Below are positions 34,911-44,519 of a stretch of 50,810 bases of DNA, piece after piece; positions within the stretch are counted from its first letter, which is position 1; every line of letters begins with the position of its first letter. Location: positions 2,644,656 to 2,695,465 of the forward strand of contig CP070812.1 in the NCBI GenBank assembly GCA_020344015.1, read 5' to 3'. The translations under genes and the position numbers were made by a program. Source of the stretch: Gemmatimonadota bacterium (GTDB lineage: Bacteria; Gemmatimonadota; Gemmatimonadetes; Palauibacterales; KS3-K002). The notes under the pieces were generated by a model. It did not search any database and was not told the origin of the DNA. It saw only the letters and a list, made by a program, of their open reading frames with translations.

Positions 34911-35761
34911 GGCGCCAACCGCCGCAGAATCAACGAGAGATCGAGGGCGGGCGCCGAGTGTGTCAACGCACCGACCGAGATGTAGTCGACGCCCGTCTCC
35001 GCGATCTCTCTAACGTTGGCCAGCGTAACTCCGCCCGACGCCTCGATCTCGGGTCGCCGATCCCGACCGCAAATGAGACGCACCGCCTCTCTTACTTGCT
35101 CGACCGGCATGTTGTCCAGCATGATCCGGTCGACGCCAGCAGCCAACGCAGCGTTCAGCTCCTGGAGGTTCGTCGTCTCGACCTCGATCTCGAGGCCTAT
35201 CGCGTTCGACGCCCTCACCCGCTCTACTGCCCGCCCGATACCACCGCTGCAGGCCAGGTGGTTCTCCTTGATCAGCACCATGGCGTCGAGTCCGCGACGA
35301 TGGTTGACCGCCCCGCCTGCCCGTGTGGCCGCTCGCTCGAGCTCGCGCCACAGCGGTGTCGTCTTTCTGGTGTCAGTGATGCGCGCTCCCGTACCCTCCA
35401 CTGCCTTGACGTAGCGCCGCGTCAACGTCGCGACACCAGAGAGCCGCCCGAGGAGGTTAAGCGCCGTCCGCTCGCCGGTGAGAATGGCGCGCGCCTCCCC
35501 CGTCACTCGGGCGGCGGGCATCCCGACCGCCACCTCGTCGCCGTCGCCGACCAGTGGCAGCAGCTCGGCTCCGCCGAGTTGCCGGTAGACCGCGTCGGCG
35601 GCGGCGAGCCCGGCGACGATACCCTCCGCCTTGGCGACTATCTCGCCCTCCCCTTTGACCCCCGGCTCGACGCACCACTCGCTGGTCCAATCGCCCGACC
35701 CGATGTCTTCGGCCAGTGCCTCGGCGATTCTTTGCCTGACCGACTCGGTTATCGCCTCCAT
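34907..35761 (-). CDS. nadC: Nicotinate-nucleotide pyrophosphorylase (carboxylating)
   Basis: NadC converts quinolinate and PRPP to nicotinate mononucleotide in de novo NAD synthesis. The 284-residue protein shows the quinolinate/PRPP-binding region ITDTRKTTPLWRELERAATR, AGGAVNHRRGLDAMVLIKENH, and the barrel strands VDRIMLDNMP and IEASGGVTLANVRE. nadA and nadB are not in the window. It overlaps birA and lies 13 bp after uppP. Confidence 0.97.
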   Translation of the reverse strand: MEAITESVRQRIAEALAEDIGSGDWTSEWCVEPGVKGEGEIVAKAEGIVAGLAAADAVYRQLGGAELLPLVGDGDEVAVGMPAARVTGEARAILTGERTALNLLGRLSGVATLTRRYVKAVEGTGARITDTRKTTPLWRELERAATRAGGAVNHRRGLDAMVLIKENHLACSGGIGRAVERVRASNAIGLEIEVETTNLQELNAALAAGVDRIMLDNMPVEQVREAVRLICGRDRRPEIEASGGVTLANVREIAETGVDYISVGALTHSAPALDLSLILRRLAP

Positions 35762-35774
35762 CGCCTCGCTCGAT

Positions 35775-36563
35775 TCAGTTCGTCACCAGTGCGTAGACGA
35801 TATAAGCTCCGCCTACCGTCCAACAGTAGAAGGCGAAACGGTGGAAGCAGCCGCCCCTCAGCCAGCGCAGGAAGAGGAGGATAGCAACGACACCGGCGAA
35901 AAAGGCGCTGGAGGCAGCGGCAAGGAGCTCGGCTCCGCCGACGCCGACCCCAGAACCGTCCAGCTTGGGTATCTGGAAGGCCGCGGCGCCGAGGATCGCC
36001 GGCACCGAAAGCAGGAAGCTGAATTCCGCAGCGACCTCGCGTTTCGCGCCGGCGTGTAGGGCCGCCGCTACCGTCAGGCCGGATCGCGATATGCCGGGCA
36101 ACAGGGCGAGTGCCTGCGCGATACCTACCCGTAACGACCCCTTCCAGCCGGGTTCGGGCCGGTCGCAACCTGCCACGAGCCAGCGAATCGAGTATACGAC
36201 GCCGCCGGTCAACAACAGATTGACCGCGACGACGAGCGGCAGGTCGAAAACGCGGGCGATGGCGCCCGAAAGCGTCGTCCCTAGGAGCGCCGCGGGCAGC
36301 GACGCCACTCCCAGCATGCCCAAGTAGCGGAGGTCGGCCGGCCGGCGTCGGACGGCACCCAATATTAGCTCCACGATGCGGCGCCCGTAGAGAACCAGAA
36401 CCGCGAAGAGTGTGGCGAGGTGGACAATCACTTCGAAGACGACGCCCGGCGGGTTTACGTTGAGCAGCGCCTCCGTCAGCACGAGGTGTCCTGAGCTCGA
36501 CACGGGGAAGAACTCGGTGAGCCCCTGCACGATACCGAGCAGGATGGCTTCGTTTATGTTCAT
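35775..36563 (-). CDS. uppP: Undecaprenyl-diphosphatase
   Basis: This BacA-family integral membrane enzyme recycles undecaprenyl diphosphate to the monophosphate carrier for peptidoglycan synthesis. The 262-residue protein has multiple TM helices and the two family motifs: GLTEFFPVSSSGHLVLTEAL near the N-terminus and LALLPGISRSGLTVAAALHAG in the middle. It lies 18 bp after bshA. Together with ispA in this window it bears on the same polyprenyl carrier pathway. Confidence 0.97.
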   Translation of the reverse strand: MNINEAILLGIVQGLTEFFPVSSSGHLVLTEALLNVNPPGVVFEVIVHLATLFAVLVLYGRRIVELILGAVRRRPADLRYLGMLGVASLPAALLGTTLSGAIARVFDLPLVVAVNLLLTGGVVYSIRWLVAGCDRPEPGWKGSLRVGIAQALALLPGISRSGLTVAAALHAGAKREVAAEFSFLLSVPAILGAAAFQIPKLDGSGVGVGGAELLAAASSAFFAGVVAILLFLRWLRGGCFHRFAFYCWTVGGAYIVYALVTN

Positions 36564-36581
36564 CGGCTCACCGCGAAGGAC

Positions 36582-37718
36582 TCACTGGCTAAGAACCTCC
36601 TCGTAGAATGACTCGTACAGCGAGAGGATGCGCTCAACCGAGTACACCTCCTCCGCCTCGGCCCGCCCGGCGCGGCCCATCGCCGCTTTCCGCGCCGGAT
36701 CCTCCAGAATCTCGATCGCCGCATCCGCCATCGCGTCGACCGCACCCACCGGGAGAAGACGGCCAGTGCTCCCGTCCTCGACCACTTCCTCGAGACCACC
36801 GCAGCGCGTGCCGACGACGGGGACCTCGCTGGCCATGGCTTCCAGAGCCGAGAGTCCGAACGACTCCGATTCACTGGGCAGCAGAAACAGGTCGGCGCAG
36901 GCGAGCAGCTCGGCCACCGATTCCTGCTTGCCGAGGAAGACGACGCGGTCGCCGATCCCCAGACTGCGAGCCTTCTCCTCAGCCATGTGGCGATCGGGAC
37001 CGTCGCCCACGAAGATCAGACGCGCCGGCACTTTCTCCATCACCCTGGCGGATACGCGAACGACGTCGCCGACGCGTTTGACCGGACGGAAGTTGGAGGT
37101 ATGCATGATGATCTTCTCATCCGCGTTGGCCAGAGCGTTACGGTTACGGCGGCGCTGTCCATCCTCACCACGGCCGAAGATCTCGGTGTCTACAAAGTTG
37201 GGGATCACACGCACGTCGCAGCCGGCGCACCCGAAGGTCGCGATCGTCTCGCGTTTCAGGAACTCAGAGACGGCCGTTAAGCTGTCGGAACGCTCTATCG
37301 AGAACTTCACGATCGAGCGATAGGACGGATCCTGACCGACCAGCGTGATATCGGTGCCGTGTAACGTGGTGACGATCTTCAGCGCGCCGGGATCATCCAG
37401 CATCTGCTTTGCCAACCACGCGGACGTCGCGTGAGGGACGGCGTAGTGGACGTGGAAGAGATCGAGATGCCGCTGGGTCGTGATCTCGTGCATCGCCACG
37501 GTCACGGCCAGCGAGTAGGGCGGGTACTCGAACAACGGATACCGAGAGACCTCGATCTCGTGGAAGTACGTGTTCCTGAGGAAGCGAGGCAGGCGGAACG
37601 GGTGCGCGTACGACACGAAGTGAACCTCATGACCGCGTTGTGCCAAGCGCATCCCCAGCTCGGTGGCGACCGCGCCGCTGCCGCCGTAGGTCGGATAACA
37701 GGCGATTCCGATTCTCAT
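36582..37718 (-). CDS. bshA: N-acetyl-alpha-D-glucosaminyl L-malate synthase BshA
   Basis: A GT4-family glycosyltransferase that makes GlcNAc-malate, the first step of bacillithiol synthesis. The 378-residue protein starts MRIGIACYPTYGGSGAVATE and contains the BshA-typical VSYAHPFRLPRFLRNTYFHE and ATTLHGTDITLVGQDPSYR. A GT4 C-terminal domain with LLPSESESFGLSALEAMASE holds the EX7E motif. bshB and bshC are not in the window. The gene implies that the organism uses bacillithiol as a low-molecular-weight thiol (established for the family, inferred for this organism). Confidence 0.94.
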   Translation of the reverse strand: MRIGIACYPTYGGSGAVATELGMRLAQRGHEVHFVSYAHPFRLPRFLRNTYFHEIEVSRYPLFEYPPYSLAVTVAMHEITTQRHLDLFHVHYAVPHATSAWLAKQMLDDPGALKIVTTLHGTDITLVGQDPSYRSIVKFSIERSDSLTAVSEFLKRETIATFGCAGCDVRVIPNFVDTEIFGRGEDGQRRRNRNALANADEKIIMHTSNFRPVKRVGDVVRVSARVMEKVPARLIFVGDGPDRHMAEEKARSLGIGDRVVFLGKQESVAELLACADLFLLPSESESFGLSALEAMASEVPVVGTRCGGLEEVVEDGSTGRLLPVGAVDAMADAAIEILEDPARKAAMGRAGRAEAEEVYSVERILSLYESFYEEVLSQ

Positions 37719-37772
37719 ATGGCAAAACCGAATATTGGATACTCGATACTGTAACTTCTTTCCGGACCCAAG

Positions 37773-38768
37773 CTACGCGGGCCGTTCTCCACCGGCCAGT
37801 GGGCCAGCGCGTTCCCGCCAACCACGAATGACCTCATCAGCCAGCTCGGCGGGCAGGCGATCAGCCGCCAGCCAGACCGTGTCCTCCGGCAATTGGTGGC
37901 GGAACCAGGTCGATTGACGCCGAGCGTAGCGCCGCGTGCTGCGCTTCGCCGCCTCCACAGCGACCTCGAGCGAATAGGCACCGCCCAGGTGCGCGATGAG
38001 TTCCGCGTAGCCCACCGAGTTGAGTCCCGGCGCGTCGGCGGCGAATCGCTCCAGCAAACCACGAACCTCATCGACGAGGCCCTCCTCCATCATTCGATCG
38101 AAGCGCTCGTCGATCCGCCGGTTGAGCTCCTCGCGGGGCAGCACCAGGCAGAAGACGCAGGCGGCGAGCGGCGCGCTTCGCGCCGGGCGGCACAACCACC
38201 AGGAATGACGGCGACCCGAAAGTAGCACTACCTCCAAGGAGCGGCCGAGACGTTGGCGGCCGCCTTCTCCGCTCAGCTGCTCCGCACGTTGCGGGTCGAG
38301 GCGCCTCAACCAACGATGCAGCTCGTCGACGGGCAGGCTGGACAGGTAACGACGCACCGGGGTCAGGCGTTCCGGCATCGGCTCAGGCTCCGGCGCCAAC
38401 GGCTCGAGCAGGGCGCGGATGAAGAACCCGGTCCCACCGACGACGACAGGGACTTTCCCGCGTTCACCGACCTCTCCAATCCAGCGCCAAGCGTCGCGCG
38501 CGAAGCGGCCGGCGCTGTAACTCTCATCGGGGTCCAGCAGGTCCAGCCCGTAGTGCGGCACACGCCGGCGCGAGGCCGCTGACGGCTTGGCGGTCCCAAT
38601 GTCCATGCGGCGGTAAATCTGTCGGGAGTCGGCCGAGACTATAACACCGTTCAAGCGCTCGGCGACCTCCAAGCCGAGGGCGCTCTTGCCTGTGCCGGTC
38701 GGACCTGTGATGACAATCGCTCTAGGCAACGCTGGCGGGCTCATCTTATCGTCCGCGCTTGTCCTCAC
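37773..38768 (-). CDS. miaA: tRNA dimethylallyltransferase
   Basis: MiaA prenylates A37 of tRNAs that read UNN codons. The protein of up to 331 residues has the P-loop VITGPTGTGKSALGLEVAER, then SADSRQIYRRMDIGTAKPS, and the C-terminal RRYARRQSTWFRHQ. The GTG at 38768 overlaps the mutL stop (GTGA). An ATG at 38744 would remove eight residues and is equally plausible. mutL-miaA adjacency is widespread. No hfq follows. Confidence 0.96.
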   Translation of the reverse strand: MRTSADDKMSPPALPRAIVITGPTGTGKSALGLEVAERLNGVIVSADSRQIYRRMDIGTAKPSAASRRRVPHYGLDLLDPDESYSAGRFARDAWRWIGEVGERGKVPVVVGGTGFFIRALLEPLAPEPEPMPERLTPVRRYLSSLPVDELHRWLRRLDPQRAEQLSGEGGRQRLGRSLEVVLLSGRRHSWWLCRPARSAPLAACVFCLVLPREELNRRIDERFDRMMEEGLVDEVRGLLERFAADAPGLNSVGYAELIAHLGGAYSLEVAVEAAKRSTRRYARRQSTWFRHQLPEDTVWLAADRLPAELADEVIRGWRERAGPLAGGERPA

Positions 38769-40519
38769 GTGCGCCCGAAGCGTCGCTCGAGCTCGTCGAG
38801 CGAAAGGCGTAGGATCGTTGGCCGGCCGTGGACATCGTGGCCCGGCAGCTCGGAAGCGAACAGCCGGTCGAACAACTCGGCCATCTCGAGGCCGGAGAGT
38901 GGTTGCCCGGCTTTGATCGCCGCCTTACAGGCGAACGATTTGGCCACGCGCTCGTGCTGGTTGCGCGCAGAGTCGACAAGCGGTGAGCCGTGGGCCAGCT
39001 CGGCCACCATCTCGCGAAAGCAGCGCTCGGCATCGAAGTGGGGGTGCGGGTTGGGAACCGCGTGGATAATCACCGTGTTACTGCCGAATCCTTCCAATTC
39101 GAAGCCGATCTGCTTCAGGATGCCCTGCAACTCTTCGACCGCCTGCGCCTCGGTCGGCGAGAGGCGAATCGTCAGCGGGAACAGCAGGCGCTGTGACGCG
39201 GTGCCCCCCTCGTCGTAATCCTGCATGATGCGCTCGAAGAGTACTCGCTCGTGGGCCGAATGTTGGTCCACGATGATCAGTCCGCTGCGCGTCTCGGCGA
39301 GGATGTACGAGTCGTGCAACTGCCACATCGCGCCCGGCCGAGCCATCGGCGCGGCGACCTCAGTATCCTCACCTTCGACCGGCAGCCCTGGCGGCGCGTC
39401 ACCCGGTACGAAGAGGGCGATCTGACTCGCCGCCCCGCTTTCCGGTCGCGGCCGAGGCGCGCCCGTCGCCGGCCCGCGGGAGACGAGCTGGAAGCTGGCC
39501 TCGTGCCGCCCTAGGCTGGGCGCGCTCTCGAGCCCCTCGAGCCCCGAGCGAACCGCCTCCGTTACAGTGGCTTCCGTCTTGATCTTGTTACGGAAACGAA
39601 CCTCGGCCTTCGTCGGGTGGACGTTGACATCCACTTCCTCCAGCGGGACCTCGAGATAAAGGAACAACGCCGGCTTGTAGCCGTGCGGTACCGTCGTACG
39701 GTACCCCTCCTCCGCTGCGCGAACGACAAAACGATCGACGAAGGGGCGGCCGTTCACGAACAGATAGACCCGGCGCGACCCCGGCCGCGTGTCGGCAGGA
39801 CGTTGGATCAGGCCGGCAACGCGTATGCCGTCGGACGCGTAATCGATCGGAATCAGCGTCGCCGCCAACTCGTCTCCCCAGATCGAACCCACACGAGCTG
39901 CCAGCTCGGCGCTGCGCGGCAGATCGAGGAGCTCACGCTCATTCGATTTCAGCCGAAATGCAGTGCTCAGGTTGGCCAACGCGAGCTGGATCGTCGCCTC
40001 CGAGGCAGCCCTCGTCTCGGCTGCTGAGGAGCGAAGAAACTTCGCCCGGGCCGGCACGTTGAAGAACAGGGAGCGCACCGTAACCGTCGTGCCCGGTCGC
40101 CGTGCAATCTCGTCCACCGCCACGACGCGACCACCTTCGATCTTGATACGCGTCCCTTCACCGCCCTCGGCCGGGGCCGTCTCGAGCTCGAATCGCGACA
40201 CGGCGGCGATGGCGGGCAGCGCTTCGCCGCGGAAGCCGAGGCTCCTGATCTTCCGCAGGTCCTTGTCATCCTTGATCTTCGACGTGGCGTGCCGGTCGAT
40301 GGCGAGCAGCGCGTCGTCGCGCACCATCCCGTGTCCGTCGTCGGCCACACGCAGCTGCGTCTTACCGCCAGACTGCAAGTCTATCTCGATCAAGCCGGCC
40401 CGTGCGTCGAGCGAATTCTCGACCAATTCTTTCACCGCAGATGCCGGCCGCTCGACCACTTCGCCCGCCGCAATCTGGTTGGCGACGTGATCGGGAAGGA
40501 TGTGTATTCGGCGTGTCAT
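38765..40519 (-). CDS. mutL: DNA mismatch repair protein MutL
   Basis: MutL is the GHKL ATPase that links mismatch recognition by MutS to strand removal. The 584-residue protein begins MTRRIHILPDHVANQIAAGE and contains VKELVENSLDARA, DDGHGM, RSLGFRGEALPAIAAVS and VDVNVHPTKAEVRF. A variable linker (about 335-395) precedes the C-terminal dimerisation domain with IVDQHSAHERVLFERI. The CPxGRP-like end (HDVHGRPTILRLSLDELER) is present in part. I do not see a clear DQHA-X2-E-X4-E metal site, but DQHSAHERVLFE is close, so endonuclease activity is possible. Confidence 0.97.
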   Translation of the reverse strand: MTRRIHILPDHVANQIAAGEVVERPASAVKELVENSLDARAGLIEIDLQSGGKTQLRVADDGHGMVRDDALLAIDRHATSKIKDDKDLRKIRSLGFRGEALPAIAAVSRFELETAPAEGGEGTRIKIEGGRVVAVDEIARRPGTTVTVRSLFFNVPARAKFLRSSAAETRAASEATIQLALANLSTAFRLKSNERELLDLPRSAELAARVGSIWGDELAATLIPIDYASDGIRVAGLIQRPADTRPGSRRVYLFVNGRPFVDRFVVRAAEEGYRTTVPHGYKPALFLYLEVPLEEVDVNVHPTKAEVRFRNKIKTEATVTEAVRSGLEGLESAPSLGRHEASFQLVSRGPATGAPRPRPESGAASQIALFVPGDAPPGLPVEGEDTEVAAPMARPGAMWQLHDSYILAETRSGLIIVDQHSAHERVLFERIMQDYDEGGTASQRLLFPLTIRLSPTEAQAVEELQGILKQIGFELEGFGSNTVIIHAVPNPHPHFDAERCFREMVAELAHGSPLVDSARNQHERVAKSFACKAAIKAGQPLSGLEMAELFDRLFASELPGHDVHGRPTILRLSLDELERRFGRT

Positions 40520-40571
40520 GCAGCGAAGCTACTCGGGGCGGACGCGGCCATCAAGCGATGTTCAATGGAAG

Positions 40572-41354
40572 CTAGGATATCAGTTCGGCCAGGCCATAGA
40601 ACCGGCAGGCATTCTCGAACGTCCTCTCAGCGACCGCCTCCGGCTGCTCGCCGCGGATCTCCGCCAGGCGCCGCACGGTGTGCTCCAAGAAGGCGGGCTC
40701 GTTCCGGCGTCCCCGCTTCGGTACCGGCGCCAGGTGCGGGCTATCGGTCTCGACCAGCAGCCGGTCGCCGGGCACCGCGCGCACGGTGTCCTCGTCGCGA
40801 TAGCGCTTGAAAGTGATCAGCCCGGAGAACGAAACATACCAGCCCGCCGCCAGACCTGCGTCCAACAACTCGGCGCCACCGGTAAAGCAGTGAAGCACTC
40901 CGACGACGCTGCCGCTGAACTCCCGAATCAGCGCCGCCGTCTCGTCGTCCGCCTCGCGCGAGTGGACGACGACGGGGAGGCCAAGGCGCGCGGCCAGCTC
41001 GATCTGCGCTCTGAAGGCCTCGCTCTGCCCTTGGCGCGGCGCGTTCTCGTAGTAGAAGTCGAGCCCCGTCTCGCCGATGGCGACGACGGGATCGGCGCCG
41101 GCAAGCACCTCGAGCCGGGCAGCCGCCTCGGGCGTCCAGCGATCCGCCTCGTGCGGGTGGATCCCAGCCGTCACCCAGATGCGCAGTCGGGACGGCTGTT
41201 GCGCCAGCTCGATGGCGGCCTGAGCGTCGTCCAGATCGCTGGCGATGGTGACGACCGCACCGACACCTCGCTCAGCCGCACGCGCCAGAGTAGAGTCGAG
41301 CTCCGCAGCGAAGCTTTTGTCGGTCAGATGGGCGTGAGAGTCGAAAAGCCTCAC
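40572..41354 (-). CDS. tatD: TatD-family metal-dependent hydrolase
   Basis: A TIM-barrel metal-dependent DNase or hydrolase of 260 residues. Metal ligands are seen in FDSHAHLTD (HxH), AIGETGLDFYYE (Glu), PVVVHSREADDE (His), VLHCFTGG (His) and LLVETDSPHLAP (Asp). The start is a GTG overlapping the secF stop, so it is coupled to secF. Family members show 3'-5' exonuclease activity in vitro; the physiological substrate is not certain. Confidence 0.94.
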   Translation of the reverse strand: MRLFDSHAHLTDKSFAAELDSTLARAAERGVGAVVTIASDLDDAQAAIELAQQPSRLRIWVTAGIHPHEADRWTPEAAARLEVLAGADPVVAIGETGLDFYYENAPRQGQSEAFRAQIELAARLGLPVVVHSREADDETAALIREFSGSVVGVLHCFTGGAELLDAGLAAGWYVSFSGLITFKRYRDEDTVRAVPGDRLLVETDSPHLAPVPKRGRRNEPAFLEHTVRRLAEIRGEQPEAVAERTFENACRFYGLAELIS

Positions 41355-42298
41355 ACGTCGGCGCGCGCCGCTGCCACCTTCCTGCGGTCGGTCTTGCTCC
41401 GCATACCGCCGGAGCGGCGTTCGACTTCGAGCAGGGCGGGCGAAGCGACGAAGATCGACGAGTACGTCCCGATGATGACCCCGACCATCAGAACGACAGT
41501 AAACTCGCGGATGACCGCACCGCCGAATACGGCGAGTGCGAGCAACACGGCGAAGGTCGTACCACTGGTCATCACGGTCCGCGGCAGCGTCTCGTTAATC
41601 GAGACATTGAGGATTTCTACGTACTTGAGCCGCCGGTGTTTCTTCAAGTTCTCGCGAATCCGATCGAAGATGACGATCGTGTCGTTGAGCGAGTACCCGA
41701 TAATCGTCAGGATGGCCGCAACGGTCGGCAACGAGATCTCGATATTGAGGATCGAGATCACTCCGAAGGCGATCATGATGTCATGGATTGTGGCGACGAT
41801 CGCGGCGAGGCCGAACCGCCACTCGAAGCGGAACCCGAGATAGATCAGACTGAGCACGAAGGCGATCAACACCGCACCCACCGCGCGCTGCCTCAACTCC
41901 TCGCCGACCCGTGGACCCACCGCCTCGGTCCGCACGACCGTGTAGGAGTCGGCGCCGAACCGGTCGTCGAGGATCCGGTCGACCTGCTGGGCCAACTCCC
42001 TATCGCCACCTTCGAGGAACTCGGCCATCCGGATCAGGAATTCGCTCGCGCCGCCGAAATTCTGAACCTGCAGATTCGTGAGGCCGGCGGCCCCGAGGGC
42101 GCTGCGCAAGTCCGACGCCTCCACATCATCCTCGAAGCGTACCTGGAACAGCGTACCGCCGGTGAAATCGACGCCGTAGTTCAGGCCGCCGTGCAGAGCA
42201 ATGGAGAGGAGACCGAGCGCGATGAGCACGGCCGAAACCACGTAGGCCTTGCGCCGCTGCTCGAGGAACTTGTATTGGGCTTTCGCAAACAGCCGCAT
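41351..42298 (-). CDS. secF: Protein translocase subunit SecF
   Basis: SecF pairs with SecD to pull exported proteins through SecYEG using the proton-motive force. The 315-residue protein has six expected TM helices. It shows GGLNYGVDFTGGTLFQV after TM1, ILTIIGYSLNDTIVIFDRIREN (D4-type motif) and the C-terminal ALAVFGGAVIREFTVVLMVG. It lies 19 bp after secD. The C-terminal tail is short and basic. Confidence 0.97.
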   Translation of the reverse strand: MRLFAKAQYKFLEQRRKAYVVSAVLIALGLLSIALHGGLNYGVDFTGGTLFQVRFEDDVEASDLRSALGAAGLTNLQVQNFGGASEFLIRMAEFLEGGDRELAQQVDRILDDRFGADSYTVVRTEAVGPRVGEELRQRAVGAVLIAFVLSLIYLGFRFEWRFGLAAIVATIHDIMIAFGVISILNIEISLPTVAAILTIIGYSLNDTIVIFDRIRENLKKHRRLKYVEILNVSINETLPRTVMTSGTTFAVLLALAVFGGAVIREFTVVLMVGVIIGTYSSIFVASPALLEVERRSGGMRSKTDRRKVAAARADV

Positions 42299-42317
42299 CG
42301 ATCGGCTCCCTTACTTC

Positions 42318-43931
42318 CTATATACTCAGCTCGGCGCTCGGTGGACGGGACTCGAGCCAGACCAGCATGAAGGTCCGTACCACGAACACCGCGCTGAAGA
42401 ACGATGCTACGATACCGATAGACAGCGTAACGGCGAATCCTTTGACCGGCCCGGTCCCGAACTGGTAGAGGATGATCGCGGTGATTAGAGTCGTCAAATT
42501 CGAGTCGATGATGGCGGAGAGCGCCGCCTGGAATCCTGTGTCCACCGCGGTTCTCGGCGTCTTGCCGCCTTCCAACTCTTCTCTTATCCGCTCGAAGATC
42601 AGCACGTTGGCGTCGACCGCCATTCCGATCGACAGAATCAAGCCGGCGATGCCGGGCAAGGTGAGCGTGGCCTGCAGGCCGGCGAGGCCGCCCAAGATGA
42701 TCACCACGTAGATCAGCAGACCGACCACCGACAGGATGCCAGCGAACCGATAGTAGGCGATCATAATCACGATGACGAAAGCGACACCGATCATGCCGGC
42801 GATCTTACCCTGGTCGATGGAGTCCTGGCCGAGCGATGGGCCGACCGTCCGCTCCTCGATGATCTCCATCGGGGCCGGCAACGCACCGGCCCGCAGCACG
42901 AGTGCGATGTCTTGTGCCTCGGTCAGCGTCGCGCCGGTGCCGAGTTCGATCTGCGCCCGGTCACCGAGCACGTCGCGGATAACCGGCGGGCCACCCTGGA
43001 CCTTGCCGTCCAAGATGATCGCCATGAAGTCGCCGACGTGTCTGGACGTGCCGCGCTCGAAGATCCGGCCGCCCTGGCGCGTCAGGCGGAACGGCACGAT
43101 CGGCGTGCCATACTGTGGGTCGCGGATCGCCTGTGCATCGACCAGATACTCGCCCGTGATCAGCGGCTCGGCCTCGGTGACGTAGAAGGGCGTGTAGGTC
43201 TTGCCGGCGATGGCCCTGGTCTCGGTACCCCAGTGCAGCGATATGTCATCGGGGATTCGGGCACGGACCTCGGGTAGCTCCAGATAGCCCTCAACAGTCT
43301 CGACCTGCGGGTCTTCGACCAGGAAGATACCTAGGCCCTGCTGCCCCGAATCGAGGAGCAGTCGAGTCAGCGGCCGCAACTCGGCCTCTTGGGAGGGAGG
43401 TTGTGCTTCTGTGGAATCGCGCTGCTGGAAGAGCTCATCAAGCCCGGGTGCGGCCTCGACGCGCGCTTCCTCAGGGATCGCCTCCTCACCCAAGGCGGCG
43501 ACGATCACACTATCGATCGCCGGAAGGCGCTCGAGGAACCCGACGCCGTCGTTGACGATCTTGAACTCGAGGAACGCCGTCTGCTCGATAATCCCTTTCG
43601 CCCTACCGACGTCCTGGATTCCTGCCAGCTCGACGATAAGGCGATCGATTCCGATCCGCTGGATGGTTGGTTCGCGCACCCCGAACTGGTCGATACGGTT
43701 GGCGATGATCTCGCGGGCGCGGTTCGCCGCGTCGGTACGAGCCTCAGTCGACATAGCACCCTCAGGGTCGCTCACCTGCATGACGAGGTGCGTACCACCC
43801 CGAAGGTCGAGTCCCAGTTTGATGGGACTGACGTCCTCCTCGGCCGTCAACTGCGGCCCCAGCAGCGCCCACAGGCACATCAGGCAGACACCGCCGATGA
43901 CCAGCAACCGTCCTCGTATTCCCGAAAACAT
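42318..43931 (-). CDS. secD: Protein translocase subunit SecD
   Basis: SecD is the larger RND-like subunit of the SecDF complex. The 537-residue protein has an N-terminal TM helix (LLVIGGVCLMCLWALLG). A periplasmic P1 region begins IKLGLDLRGGTHLVMQV. The TM domain contains GKIAGMIGVAFVIVIMIAYY, LPGIAGLILSIGMAVDANVLI and FERIREELE. I chose the ATG at 43931 with GAGGAAGGA upstream; a GTG at 43982 would add 17 residues. It heads the long run secD to coaX. Confidence 0.95.
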   Translation of the reverse strand: MFSGIRGRLLVIGGVCLMCLWALLGPQLTAEEDVSPIKLGLDLRGGTHLVMQVSDPEGAMSTEARTDAANRAREIIANRIDQFGVREPTIQRIGIDRLIVELAGIQDVGRAKGIIEQTAFLEFKIVNDGVGFLERLPAIDSVIVAALGEEAIPEEARVEAAPGLDELFQQRDSTEAQPPSQEAELRPLTRLLLDSGQQGLGIFLVEDPQVETVEGYLELPEVRARIPDDISLHWGTETRAIAGKTYTPFYVTEAEPLITGEYLVDAQAIRDPQYGTPIVPFRLTRQGGRIFERGTSRHVGDFMAIILDGKVQGGPPVIRDVLGDRAQIELGTGATLTEAQDIALVLRAGALPAPMEIIEERTVGPSLGQDSIDQGKIAGMIGVAFVIVIMIAYYRFAGILSVVGLLIYVVIILGGLAGLQATLTLPGIAGLILSIGMAVDANVLIFERIREELEGGKTPRTAVDTGFQAALSAIIDSNLTTLITAIILYQFGTGPVKGFAVTLSIGIVASFFSAVFVVRTFMLVWLESRPPSAELSI

Positions 43932-44078
43932 CCTCTGTGCGATCCTTCCTCGTGCTACGAACCGGCGGGCGCTCGGGGGCACCTTGGGAAAACCATCCCT
44001 GGTCGCCTCGCCCGGCAGCGACGGGCGCGCCGACTACGGCACGTCCGAGACGGAGATCATTGCTGGTTCCGAAGCCGG

Positions 44079-44108
44079 AAACGTGGTCGCAGGCGCAGTG
44101 GTTGTCAA
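44079..44108 (-). promoter_or_regulatory. Promoter of the secD-coaX run
   Basis: TTGACA (44103-44108) and ACGTTT (44079-44084) are separated by 18 bp, about 150 bp upstream of secD and just past the stop of the preceding zinc-ribbon gene. Confidence 0.5.
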
Positions 44109-44140
44109 TCCTGCTGCAGCTGGGGAGAGCGACGTGCGAG

Positions 44141-44494
44141 CTACCAGGTGAGGCGCTGCTCGCAGGCCGCGCAGTGAGCCACCCCGAAGGGGATCTCGGC
44201 GCCGCAGCGGCTGCAGCGTGGCGTGCCGTTCTCCTGCGGACGCCAGCCCTTTCGGATCCCCACAGATAGCGCGAGGTAGAGGAAACAGGCTGCCAGGGTG
44301 AGGCCAACGAGGAAGAGCAGCGACTGCTGCTGGAACGCCTGCGTGCTAGTCAGCTCGAGCCCGGCCGCAGGGTCGAATGGGTTCGCTCCCAGCTGGGCCT
44401 CGAGGCTGCGCGAGCTGAGCATAAAGGGGATAGTCATCGCAAAGCCGAGCACGCTCAGCAGGCCGTAAATAGCGCGTCGAACCGTTACAGGCAT
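44141..44494 (-). CDS. Membrane protein with C-terminal zinc ribbon
   Basis: A 117-residue protein with two TM helices, AIYGLLSVLGFAMTIPFML (about 8-26) and LLFLVGLTLAACFLYLALSV (about 60-79). It ends in a cytoplasmic zinc ribbon CSRCGAEIPFGVAHCAAC. I recognise no named family. It is on the same strand as secD, from which it is separated by the secD promoter. The start ATG at 44494 has only a weak GAGAG upstream. A regulatory or assembly role in the membrane is possible but not shown. Confidence 0.75.
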   Translation of the reverse strand: MPVTVRRAIYGLLSVLGFAMTIPFMLSSRSLEAQLGANPFDPAAGLELTSTQAFQQQSLLFLVGLTLAACFLYLALSVGIRKGWRPQENGTPRCSRCGAEIPFGVAHCAACEQRLTW

Positions 44495-44519
44495 GGCAGG
44501 CTCTCGGGTAGACTGGAAG

